Under the pieces are notes generated by a model. The model was not told the DNA's origin. It did not search any database and saw only the letters and a program-made list of their open reading frames with translations. This document shows, in pieces, positions 1 through 6,010 of a stretch of DNA of 12,697 nucleotides. A program made the translations under genes and the position numbers. The stretch spans positions 1 through 12,697 of the forward strand of contig JBDKFK010000037.1 of NCBI GenBank assembly GCA_039798745.1, in the 5' to 3' direction. Every line of letters begins with the position of its first letter. Within the stretch, counting starts at the first letter, position 1. This DNA comes from JBDKFK01 sp039798745 (GTDB taxonomy: Bacteria > Patescibacteriota > Microgenomatia > UBA1406 > GWC2-37-13).

Positions 1-1
1 A

Positions 2-91
2 ATATACTTAGAAGTAATTAGCTTTGATAAGTTGATAAAAGACGCCGAACTTAGAAATAGGATATTTTTTAAAAAGCTTAAGATTATTTAA
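2..91 (+). CDS. 3' end of an unidentified gene (partial)
   Basis: This is an open frame entering from the left edge and ending at TAA 89-91, giving 29 residues that start IYLEVISFDKLIKDAEL. The mix of hydrophobic and charged residues looks protein-like and it ends 58 nt before the next gene, whose promoter would lie in the gap. A closing stretch of the type V-[IL]-[ST]-[YF]-D-x-L-[IL] occurs at the C-terminus of some PD-(D/E)XK nuclease-like proteins, including Shedu (DUF4263) proteins. Twenty-nine residues are too few to assign it, so that is only a hint about possible defence cargo upstream. Confidence 0.5.
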   Translation: MYLEVISFDKLIKDAELRNRIFFKKLKII

Positions 92-137
92 CATAACTAA
101 ATACGACAGTTTCAAATAAGGATTTTATTATTTAAAG

Positions 138-143
138 TACAAT
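138..143 (+). promoter_or_regulatory. -10 box of the three-gene cluster
   Basis: TACAAT ends 6 nt before the ATG at 150, which would put the transcription start at or next to the start codon (leaderless mRNA). No convincing -35 box is visible. The same hexamer at the same distance precedes the GTG at 7014. Confidence 0.45.
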
Positions 144-149
144 ATTAAT

Positions 150-821
150 ATGGCAAGCATAGAAAACCACCAAACAGCTCAAGTAAATATGGTTATTATT
201 CCAAACATTCCTCTTGATATTTATGCTTTAGACACAACAAAAATCAAAACAAAGATTGCGGATATATTTTCAGATAGTAAACCGGTTATTACTCAGTTTC
301 CTGAAATAGTAGTTATATTTGAACCAAACAATCAAATAAGTGTTAATGTGATAAAAGATGACAATAAAATAATAATTGCAGATAATAAGATTACTCCATA
401 CACTTCTCGAGACACTGCAACTTTTCTAAAGTTTGCAAAAGAAGCTAGCGATATTATCCTCGGTGGAAGCCAAGCAAAACAATTTGGAATAAATATTTTA
501 TCAGTACTCGATATTAGTGGAGACAGTATAAAAAGTGGAGAGATTATTAGAGATAAGTTCATTAACATAAGCAACTTTAACGAAAAATTAGGCGGAACGA
601 TTGAAGGTGCGGGTATTAAAGTAGTTTATAAAAAAGATACTATTAGATATGACTTAATGATGGAACCTAGATTTGGGACAGATCTCATTCCTACAAAATC
701 CATTAACATCAATCTGAATGCTCATTTAAATGGAGACATACCAGATTTAACACGACTCACCTCATTAGGACAAGAAATATATAATAATTTAGCCAGTACA
801 GTTACTCTATTATTAGCATAA
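150..821 (+). CDS. Hypothetical protein, first gene of a three-gene cluster
   Basis: The 223-residue product is soluble, with no signal peptide or membrane segment. It looks alpha/beta with many short hydrophobic strands, for example NMVIIPNIPLDIY (13-25) and a strand-rich C-terminal half containing ININLNAHLNGDIPDL. I do not recognise the family. The layout, an N-terminal strand pair, a middle helix and a late strand leading to a final helix (EIYNNLASTVTLLL), loosely recalls TIGR04255-type proteins, but no diagnostic motif is visible and this is a guess. No Shine-Dalgarno is present and the -10 box sits 6 nt upstream. The next gene starts 2 nt after its stop, so the two are almost certainly co-transcribed. 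Composition is AT-rich like the rest of the element. Confidence 0.75.
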   Translation: MASIENHQTAQVNMVIIPNIPLDIYALDTTKIKTKIADIFSDSKPVITQFPEIVVIFEPNNQISVNVIKDDNKIIIADNKITPYTSRDTATFLKFAKEASDIILGGSQAKQFGINILSVLDISGDSIKSGEIIRDKFINISNFNEKLGGTIEGAGIKVVYKKDTIRYDLMMEPRFGTDLIPTKSININLNAHLNGDIPDLTRLTSLGQEIYNNLASTVTLLLA

Positions 822-823
822 AT

Positions 824-1195
824 ATGTTAAATATCGCAAAATATATGTACAAGCAATCTTCTTTAGGAACGGCTAGTACATTGCGTCCCAGAACCGTCCT
901 AGATTTGATTGGATTAAGCACAATCTCTGAACAAAGCTGGACATCAAATGCTAGTTCAGCTTTTACGTTCAAAGATCAAACTCTTTATGATAAAGTGCTT
1001 TACAATAACCTAGATATTGTATCTAGTAATAAAAATCTGACTAAAATAAAAAATTATGAGTATGAGTTCAATATGCCCTCAAATGTGTTCTTTACAAAAT
1101 GGTACACTGGAGAATTACCTTCTTCGCCAAAAACACATGATTGGGCTACACTCTATAAAAGAATAAATAAATGGCAAGAAGAAAAACAAAAATAA
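824..1195 (+). CDS. Hypothetical protein, second gene of the cluster
   Basis: A 123-residue protein of unknown family. It starts MLNIAKYMYKQSSLGTAS, has a Ser/Thr/Asn-rich middle (about residues 25-50), an aromatic stretch FFTKWYTGELP, and a basic C-terminus ending WQEEKQK. There is no membrane segment and no catalytic signature I can name. It begins 2 nt after the upstream stop (TAAATATG) without a Shine-Dalgarno, so translation is probably coupled. Its end overlaps the next gene by 25 nt. This packing suggests that the three products act together, perhaps as a complex. That is inferred from gene order only. Confidence 0.7.
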   Translation: MLNIAKYMYKQSSLGTASTLRPRTVLDLIGLSTISEQSWTSNASSAFTFKDQTLYDKVLYNNLDIVSSNKNLTKIKNYEYEFNMPSNVFFTKWYTGELPSSPKTHDWATLYKRINKWQEEKQK

Positions 1196-1671
1196 AAATA
1201 CTTATCCAAGAATATAATGACATTTTTGAACCAACTGTGAATGAACGAATAGACGATTTAATAAAAGAAGATTTGCCTGCTATATACTTGCCATACACTC
1301 CAATGAACTCAGTTAAAGAAGGATTGCCACTAAGAGATGGTGTGGGATTTATTACTATAGAAGAAATATTTAAGAATGAATGCGTGGTAGAGTATATCTA
1401 TCGTTTCACATCTACCGAGTATAATTATTTATTCTCTAGAAAGGCATTTGAATCTATGAGCAATGGTGATTATTCTTTTCACTATGATAAAGTGGAAAAT
1501 GATATACCACATCCGCCTCACATAACATCAATCTTTCCATCCATTAGATGGATTTCAAAAGCGATATCTTTAGAAGATTTTTTGTCATTTATTAGAACTA
1601 CTTTCTTTAAAATTGAAAATGGCAAATATATTAGAAAGACAGGTAATCTATGGGATAGTAGGTTTGTTTAA
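1171..1671 (+). CDS. Hypothetical protein, third gene of the cluster (weak DUF6516-like pattern)
   Basis: A 166-residue soluble protein overlapping the preceding gene by 25 nt. After a basic start (MARRKTKIKIL) it has an alpha/beta body. The section FHYDKVENDIPHPPHITSIF (about 109-128), followed by a SLEDFLSFI helix, recalls the order found in DUF6516-type proteins: a strand with Y-D, a His/Pro-rich loop, then a SLEE-like helix. Those proteins are often found in toxin-antitoxin-like loci. The match is from memory and partial, so the family is uncertain. The clustered His residues (110, 119, 122) could form an active or metal site. It is convergent with the XRE gene, whose stop lies 40 nt downstream. 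No strong terminator is visible between them. Confidence 0.7.
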   Translation: MARRKTKIKILIQEYNDIFEPTVNERIDDLIKEDLPAIYLPYTPMNSVKEGLPLRDGVGFITIEEIFKNECVVEYIYRFTSTEYNYLFSRKAFESMSNGDYSFHYDKVENDIPHPPHITSIFPSIRWISKAISLEDFLSFIRTTFFKIENGKYIRKTGNLWDSRFV

Positions 1672-1711
1672 ATATGTATCTCTTACTTTCTAGTAATAAA
1701 ATATTGCGAGA

Positions 1712-1924
1712 TTAAAAATCAAACAATTTAGCCAAAGTTACATCTAACGCTCGAGCGATCTTATATGCAGTCTTTACTGATATATTTCGTCCATTCTCTA
1801 TATCCCAGAAGTACGACCTATGAAGTCCAGCTTTTTCTGCTAACTCTTCTTGAGTAATACCTTTACTCTTCCGTAGATTTTCGATCCGCTGGCCTAGTTT
1901 TGAAAATAAGTAGTTGTAATTCAT
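1712..1924 (-). CDS. XRE-family HTH transcriptional regulator
   Basis: A 70-residue single-domain DNA-binding protein. The Cro/C1-type helix-turn-helix fills residues 10-65: GQRIENLRKSKGITQEELAE, then KAGLHRSYFWDIENGR with the recognition helix, then VKTAYKIARALDV. No effector or dimerisation domain follows, so it is a minimal repressor of the kind found in mobile elements and antitoxin-like roles. A large inverted repeat (1928-1953) starts 4 nt upstream of its start codon, between it and the divergent membrane genes at 2030. This fits autoregulation plus control of those genes. The family call is secure. The regulatory target is inferred from position. Confidence 0.9.
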   Translation of the reverse strand: MNYNYLFSKLGQRIENLRKSKGITQEELAEKAGLHRSYFWDIENGRNISVKTAYKIARALDVTLAKLFDF

Positions 1925-1927
1925 AGC

Positions 1928-1953
1928 AACCTATACGCATAGCGTAGTAGGTT
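1928..1953. promoter_or_regulatory. Candidate XRE operator palindrome
   Basis: AACCTATACGC (1928-1938), a 3-nt centre ATA, and GCGTAGTAGGTT (1942-1953) form an inverted repeat that matches at every position except one extra base in the right arm. It lies directly upstream of the XRE start codon in the divergent region, the usual place for an autoregulatory operator. Confidence 0.6.
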
Positions 1954-1992
1954 ACCGGATAAATCTTTACCAGATATATCTAACATATAGTG

Positions 1993-2024
1993 TATAATAG
2001 AGCATTGTAATAGTATTTTATACA
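1993..2024 (+). promoter_or_regulatory. Promoter(s) of the membrane-protein pair
   Basis: A perfect TATAAT is at 1993-1998. A second -10-like TATACA (2019-2024) ends 5 nt before the ATG at 2030 and would give a leaderless transcript. No clear -35 is present at standard spacing. Both lie downstream of the palindrome at 1928-1953. Confidence 0.45.
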
Positions 2025-2029
2025 TAAGC

Positions 2030-2398
2030 ATGAGTGTGTCTAAATTGGCAGAATATACCAGTACTTTTGGAATACCCTTAAACAATATAAGTGACCAACA
2101 AGCAAAAAAACTTATAGGTAAAGTGAGGAGGATTTATTACTTCGTCCTATTTTCCAGCATCTTGTTATGGATCATACTTAATCTGCTAAGTTGGAAATCT
2201 GCATGGCATATCCATAGAACGTGGATAGGTAGTATGTTTGAAGATTATAACGATATAGGTATCATACTTATCGTTGCAGGGTCAATCTTTGTTTACCATG
2301 TTTATAAGATCATGGGTAAGTTTATACTGACAAGTGTAATAAAAAACAGGGAGATAGAAAAAGTAAACAAACTCACACACAAAGGGGGTGAACTATAA
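2030..2398 (+). CDS. Small membrane protein with two predicted TM helices
   Basis: A 122-residue protein with a polar N-terminus (1-33), a first hydrophobic helix at about 35-53 (YYFVLFSSILLWIILNLL), a 22-residue polar loop, a second helix at about 76-93 (IGIILIVAGSIFVYHVY), and a basic, polar C-terminus. The family is not recognised. Both termini are probably cytoplasmic, judging from the basic residues flanking the helices. Its TAA overlaps the next ATG by one base, so the two genes form an operon. The XRE gene is divergent. A regulator plus two small membrane proteins could be a toxin-like or superinfection-exclusion module, but nothing in the sequence proves that. Confidence 0.75.
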   Translation: MSVSKLAEYTSTFGIPLNNISDQQAKKLIGKVRRIYYFVLFSSILLWIILNLLSWKSAWHIHRTWIGSMFEDYNDIGIILIVAGSIFVYHVYKIMGKFILTSVIKNREIEKVNKLTHKGGEL

Positions 2399-2598
2399 TG
2401 AATTGGAAATGGCTCTTAATCGCTCTTTCTCGTATATATACCATTGTATTCATCTTGTTCTTCTTTATTGTATTCGTCTACCAATGGTATTTTAATGACC
2501 TACCTGGTTGGCTCCCTTGGACATACTTGCCTATCTTTGTATATTTGTTTCACGATCGAAAAAATATACGAAGTAAGTCAGGCAAACAAACCGTATGA
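2398..2598 (+). CDS. Very small membrane protein, second gene of the pair
   Basis: A 66-residue protein with a hydrophobic helix at about 5-29 (rich in F, I and V), a short aromatic loop (QWYFNDLPGWLPW), a second shorter helix at about 38-52, and a basic tail DRKNIRSKSGK. The family is unknown. Translation is well supported: AAAGGGGGTG sits just upstream with suitable spacing, and the start codon overlaps the upstream stop by one base. It is probably a partner of the preceding membrane protein. Confidence 0.65.
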   Translation: MNWKWLLIALSRIYTIVFILFFFIVFVYQWYFNDLPGWLPWTYLPIFVYLFHDRKNIRSKSGKQTV

Positions 2599-2603
2599 TT
2601 TAT

Positions 2604-2763
2604 CCTGCTTTTTTGTAGGCGATAGAAGCTTTAACAATGTGTCTTCCGGAGCCGGCTAAGCTTGAACCTTTACAGGTGTATATTTGCTGATGGAGTAAGG
2701 CTACGACCTTGTAAAATCGCCTGTGACTGAGTTTTCTGATTTATCACAGGTCCTTATGGCTCC
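2604..2763 (+). ncRNA. Possible structured RNA downstream of the membrane-protein pair
   Basis: In this gene-free stretch several stems nest. GGAGTAAG (2692-2699) pairs with CTTA (2753-2756) and CTCC (2760-2763). Inside that, CCTGTGA (2720-2726) pairs perfectly with TCACAGG (2744-2750) around a 17-nt loop. A longer-range pairing, AGGCGAT (2617-2623) with ATCGCCT (2716-2722), competes with the hairpin for bases 2720-2722. CCTGC-T6-GTAGG (2604-2619) and ACCT-TTAC-AGGT form small hairpins. No known RNA family is recognised. It could also be a 3' UTR structure. The strand is chosen to follow the upstream genes. Confidence 0.3.
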
Positions 2764-3290
2764 CTAAGTTAAATCGTACGTATAATTGATTTTGCCGTAT
2801 GTATTGCGTAATCATTGAATCCTCGACTTAGAAGCCCATTCTTTCCTCTGGTGTCTTGAGCCTTTAATTTACGCTTCATACGACTCTTCTTTGCAAAGAC
2901 GGAGATCCTATATATTAACTTTCGATGTATATATAAATAGTATTTAATAATTAAACACAGATTGTGTATAAGGACTTTACCCGTTTCAGCCGTAATGCCA
3001 AAGCCTCTATCTATTACTCCCTATTTCATATCCCCCTGTATAAGAGCGTAATAACCCCTATGTGCAAACTTGGGAACCTAAATTGAAGTATACCCTCCCC
3101 CTCCTTCATATTATTGATACTGATGTTATTCTACACTATACAACACTGTAGTACACTACTATGCATTGTTACAACAGTCCAAATCACTTGTATTTATACT
3201 GAATGTTCTGTATAGTTAATATATACATCTAACCCTCATAAAACTTTCTGTATCACTAGGGCGGTACGGACATTATTAGTATGTACAGAT
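2764..3290. other. Gene-free AT-rich stretch before the recombination module
   Basis: No credible ORF is present on either strand. It contains a self-complementary AT block (TATATATT near 2913 and TATATATAAATA near 2928), a pyrimidine-rich run CCCTCCCCCTCC near 3092-3103, and the repeat cluster listed separately. In an integrated element such a region might hold a replication or transfer origin or the promoter of the genes at 3291 onward, but no recognised origin motif is visible. Confidence 0.35.
3131..3178. repeat. Short direct and inverted repeat cluster
   Basis: TACACTA occurs at 3132-3138 and 3152-3158, spaced 20 bp apart. GTAGT-AC-ACTAC (3148-3159) is an inverted repeat, and ACTGT (3145-3149) is mirrored by ACAGT (3174-3178). 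The density of small repeats suggests a protein-binding region (operator or iteron-like), but the units are short. Confidence 0.3.
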
Positions 3291-3545
3291 ATGGAAAGGG
3301 ATACTCCCCAAAACATTGTTGAGATAAAAGACTTATCTATAGCAGCCTACTTATACTCCACCAGCCAGGTTAAGTATGTGGGTAAAAGAAGGCTATCATC
3401 TGGCGACGTTTTATTTCAATTCTCAACACGTTCCATTGCTGAACAACTTATTTCAGACTATTGGAATCTATCAGCACCCCCTATCCAACCTAAGCAACTA
3501 TTTAATGCAATGAGAGACCTAAAGGATATTATATTTGCGGGATGA
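3291..3545 (+). CDS. DUF5659-like small protein
   Basis: An 84-residue protein. The pattern IKDLSIAAYLYS (12-23), then VKYVGKRRLSSGDVLFQF, then a helix IAEQLISDYWNLS, and finally an FNAMRDLKDIIF end follows the order of DUF5659. That is a family of roughly 80-residue proteins often placed before serine recombinases in Patescibacteria elements: a D-L-x-x-A-A-Y-L start, a beta pair with 'lfvF', and a C-terminal 'N-a-[LM]-R-d-L-K' helix. The function is unknown. It is the first gene of the recombination module, and the next gene begins at or just after its stop. The assignment rests on remembered family features, not a search. Confidence 0.65.
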   Translation: MERDTPQNIVEIKDLSIAAYLYSTSQVKYVGKRRLSSGDVLFQFSTRSIAEQLISDYWNLSAPPIQPKQLFNAMRDLKDIIFAG

Positions 3546-3546
3546 T

Positions 3547-3975
3547 ATGGAAATCACTGACGGCCTAATAAAACTAAAAACGGTCCAACTAAATCGTCGT
3601 TTCCGAGGATATGCAAGATTGCATAGAAGTCGTTACTTACTTGTATTGAATCACCACTTAACGGATAAAGAATATTTTATATATGGATTCTTGTTTGATG
3701 TACTAGCCGATTGGGATAAGCGTCATCCGGCGTATGGTTCTTTTGAAGTCAACTTTGATATCTTGGGAACTCTAATCAAGGTTCATCCCTCAAAATTGCG
3801 ACGAACTATCAAAGCATTAGTAGATAAAGGCTTTATATACAACTTAGGAAAAAATCATTATGCTCTCGCCGGTTTTAAATTAAAAGATACACATGTCCAA
3901 GATACCGATGAAGTCACTTATTACTCTGAGCTTATGAAAGAAGTAAACAAGTTAAAAGAGGAAAATAGAAATTAA
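3547..3975 (+). CDS. Winged-helix DNA-binding protein of the recombination module
   Basis: A 142-residue protein counted from the ATG at 3547. A TTG at 3535 is in frame and would add four residues (MRDD), but the ATG lies directly after the upstream stop (TGATATG), which favours coupled translation from there. The centre fits a replication-organiser-like winged helix: helix LTDKEYFIYGFLFDVLADW, then YGSFEVNFDILGTLIKVHPSKLRRTIKALVDKGFIY, where SKLRRTIKALVDKG would be the recognition helix and the YNLGKNHYALA strands the wing. The C-terminus is a charged helix (ELMKEVNKLKEENRN). It probably controls excision, replication or expression of the element. The role is inferred from fold and neighbours. 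Confidence 0.65.
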   Translation: MEITDGLIKLKTVQLNRRFRGYARLHRSRYLLVLNHHLTDKEYFIYGFLFDVLADWDKRHPAYGSFEVNFDILGTLIKVHPSKLRRTIKALVDKGFIYNLGKNHYALAGFKLKDTHVQDTDEVTYYSELMKEVNKLKEENRN

Positions 3976-3989
3976 AAAATAAAACAACT

Positions 3990-4250
3990 ATGTTGAAACT
4001 AAGAAAAATGCTTCCAAGTTTATTACCAAATATTACAAATATAGAAAACCACTCGGTTATTCAGCCGGTTATAAGAACACATCTATTACCTAAATATAGT
4101 AATAATATAGTTTCATCTAATAATAGATGTAGTTTTAAGTCACAAGAAGAGTATCTACGCATTAAGCACGACTTAAACACTTCCCTCTCCATTGAAGACA
4201 TGAAGTGGATTGATCTCAACATCCAAGAAAATAAACGTACATATGGTTGA
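3990..4250 (+). CDS. Hypothetical 86-residue protein
   Basis: It starts 14 nt after the preceding gene without a visible Shine-Dalgarno. The N-terminal half is Asn/Ser/Pro-rich and low in predicted structure. The C-terminal part (SQEEYLRIKHDLNTSLSIED) has helix-forming composition. No family is recognised. It lies in the same direction between two module genes, which supports it, but codon evidence is weak. Confidence 0.45.
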   Translation: MLKLRKMLPSLLPNITNIENHSVIQPVIRTHLLPKYSNNIVSSNNRCSFKSQEEYLRIKHDLNTSLSIEDMKWIDLNIQENKRTYG

Positions 4251-4288
4251 AATAACAGGCTTAGAAAAAAACGGTCAAAAATTATTTT

Positions 4289-4453
4289 ATGACAATCGCC
4301 AGAGCACGAGAAATACTAGGCAGAAAAGCCGAAAATCTATCTGATAATCAGGTAGAGAGTATTATTGTCATGCTCTATAATTTGAGCACAAAGACCATAG
4401 AGGCATACAAAAAGGAACGGTATGAAACATATAGAACCAAAACTAACAACTAA
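4289..4453 (+). CDS. Small conserved-type ORF preceding the serine recombinase
   Basis: A 54-residue protein beginning MTIARAREILGRKAENLSDN, followed by QVESIIVMLYNLSTKTIEAY and a basic tail. This resembles the tiny proteins commonly found directly before large serine recombinases in CPR elements (pattern: A-R-E-I-L-G-x-x-A-x-x-[LM]-[ST]-D-x-[QE]-[IV], then a short helix). It is predicted to be all-helical. It overlaps the recombinase start by 32 nt in another frame, so the two are translationally linked. It may be an excision or directionality factor, or a regulator of the recombinase. The role is inferred from position. Confidence 0.65.
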   Translation: MTIARAREILGRKAENLSDNQVESIIVMLYNLSTKTIEAYKKERYETYRTKTNN

Positions 4454-6008
4454 AAAAGCTCTTATATATTGCCGTGTATCTTCGGATAGGCAAGTAACTC
4501 AAGGGCATGGATTGGATAGTCAAGAAAAACTTTGTCGAGATTACGCCAGCGGTAAAGGGTATGAAATCATGCGTGTGTTTAGAGATGAGGGTATCTCTGG
4601 TGGTTTTCTTGACCGACCAGGAATTAACGCACTGCTAGACTACCTCGATGAACACATAAAGCAAATTGATATCGTTATATTCGACGACTTGAGCCGGCTA
4701 GCACGTGACATAGCTGTATATCTTCAATTGAAAAACCTTCTCAATAAACGCAGTGTGAAGCTAGAATCTCCTAACTTCATCTTTGATGAATCTCCTATCG
4801 GGGAAGCTATGGAAATGATGTCTGTTATTTTTGCACAATTACAAAGACGTGAGAATCGAAGGCAGGTTATACAAAAAATGAAAGCTCGACTCCTAGATGG
4901 TTTTTGGTGCTTTTGTCCTCCACCTGGTTTGGTTAATGTAAAGCACCCTTCTAAGGGAAAACTCTTGCAAGCTAATGAACCTCAAGCCAGTATATATAAA
5001 GCAGCGATAGAAGGTTATGCAAATAACTTATTCTTTACTCTGGAAGAGGTCAGACAATTCATCTTGAATGAATATCAAAAGACAGGGATAACAAGACCTC
5101 TTTCAATTCATGGTACTCAAGAAATACTAACGGAATTGTTGTACACGGGATATATGGAGTTTAAACCTTGGGGAATTGAGTTTAAGAAAGGAAAGCATGA
5201 TGGGTTCATTACTCTTGAAACATATAATAGAGTGCAAGAAAAGATGTCTGGAAAATCTAAGCCTCCACTGAGAAAAGATTATAGTCTAGACTTTCCTCTT
5301 CGCGGGTTTGTTACGTGTGCCACATGTAATAACCCAATGACAGCAAGTTGGAATAAAGGTCGAAGTAATCGTTATCCGAACTACTGGTGTAGAACTCCTA
5401 ACTGCCTATTTAAATATAGGACTATAAATAAAAATCGAATAGAATCCGACTTTGAGACTTTGCTTGAAGTAACTTCACCCCCTTCAGAAGCTTTCCGATT
5501 GGCAAAAGAGATCTTCATTGAGGCATGGGAGAAAAATAAGACTAACTATAAACAACAGTCTTCAAGATCAACTCAAGAACTAAAAGAGCTTGATATAAGA
5601 ACCCAAAATTATTTTGATCGCATCAGCAAAACAAAGGATGATGAACTTATTGGTTTATATGAAAAAGAGATTAAGAAGTTAAATGAACAAAAAAGAAAGA
5701 TACATTTAGACTCCAATACTCCGCTCTTTAGCCAAAGTGACTTTGGAACCGTAGTAACAGTGGTACTAAAAACACTAGAAAAGCCGTTGCAACTGTGGAA
5801 ATCAGATGATCTTCAGCAGAAAAGGAATATCATTGGAATGTATTTTGATGATAGAGTACCCTATTCACATAAAGAAGGATTTGGAACCGTTGACTTATCG
5901 CTTCCTATTAGGCTAATAAGTCAACTTTCCGACAGAAAAAGTGCGAGTGTGGAGATGCCGGGATTTGAACCCGGGTCCGAGAAAACACAATCAAAAACGT
6001 TTAGTTAG
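4422..6008 (+). CDS. Large serine recombinase (site-specific integrase)
   Basis: A 528-residue enzyme that would insert and excise the element by serine-mediated strand exchange. The N-terminal resolvase domain (about 12-150) contains YCRVSSDRQ with catalytic Ser20, then RDEGISGG and the DDLSRLARD helix. The middle recombinase domain (about 165-280) is followed by a zinc ribbon with Cys299, Cys302, Cys323 and Cys328, and a coiled coil (about 365-430). Length and order match large serine integrases. AAGGA (4412-4416) lies 5 nt before the ATG. Residues 511-528 (EMPGFEPGSEKTQSKTFS) are the antisense reading of the tmRNA 3' end. The stop at 6006-6008 lies within the tmRNA gene, so the C-terminus is set by the integration site. 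In the circular form the end would differ. Confidence 0.95.
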   Translation: MKHIEPKLTTKKALIYCRVSSDRQVTQGHGLDSQEKLCRDYASGKGYEIMRVFRDEGISGGFLDRPGINALLDYLDEHIKQIDIVIFDDLSRLARDIAVYLQLKNLLNKRSVKLESPNFIFDESPIGEAMEMMSVIFAQLQRRENRRQVIQKMKARLLDGFWCFCPPPGLVNVKHPSKGKLLQANEPQASIYKAAIEGYANNLFFTLEEVRQFILNEYQKTGITRPLSIHGTQEILTELLYTGYMEFKPWGIEFKKGKHDGFITLETYNRVQEKMSGKSKPPLRKDYSLDFPLRGFVTCATCNNPMTASWNKGRSNRYPNYWCRTPNCLFKYRTINKNRIESDFETLLEVTSPPSEAFRLAKEIFIEAWEKNKTNYKQQSSRSTQELKELDIRTQNYFDRISKTKDDELIGLYEKEIKKLNEQKRKIHLDSNTPLFSQSDFGTVVTVVLKTLEKPLQLWKSDDLQQKRNIIGMYFDDRVPYSHKEGFGTVDLSLPIRLISQLSDRKSASVEMPGFEPGSEKTQSKTFS

Positions 6009-6010
6009 GG
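5940..6010. other. Probable attachment site junction (element / ssrA 3' end)
   Basis: AT-rich element sequence meets the tmRNA gene here. The tmRNA acceptor end begins at 5950 and the recombinase frame runs through it. The tmRNA remains structurally complete, so integration restored its 3' end or occurred just outside it. No second copy of the tmRNA end is visible in 1-5940, so the other junction is outside the window and the exact crossover cannot be placed. Confidence 0.6.

Noticed and set aside
332..574. Hydrophobic 80-codon minus-strand frame
   Set aside because: It is the antisense shadow of the first gene of the three-gene cluster. It has no start context and no promoter.
1683..1696. 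TTACT-TTCT-AGTAA hairpin between the convergent genes as a terminator
   Set aside because: The stem is only 5 bp and AT-rich, and no T-run follows. It is too weak to call.
2444..2659. 71-codon plus-strand frame overlapping the 66-residue membrane gene
   Set aside because: It lacks a ribosome site, while the overlapping gene has a good one and a coupled start. The Ser-rich product looks random.
4243..4344. 33-codon plus-strand ORF (MVEITGLEKNGQ start)
   Set aside because: It overlaps the 54-residue pre-recombinase ORF in another frame, has no ribosome site, and its second half is Arg/Ser/Thr-rich low-quality sequence.
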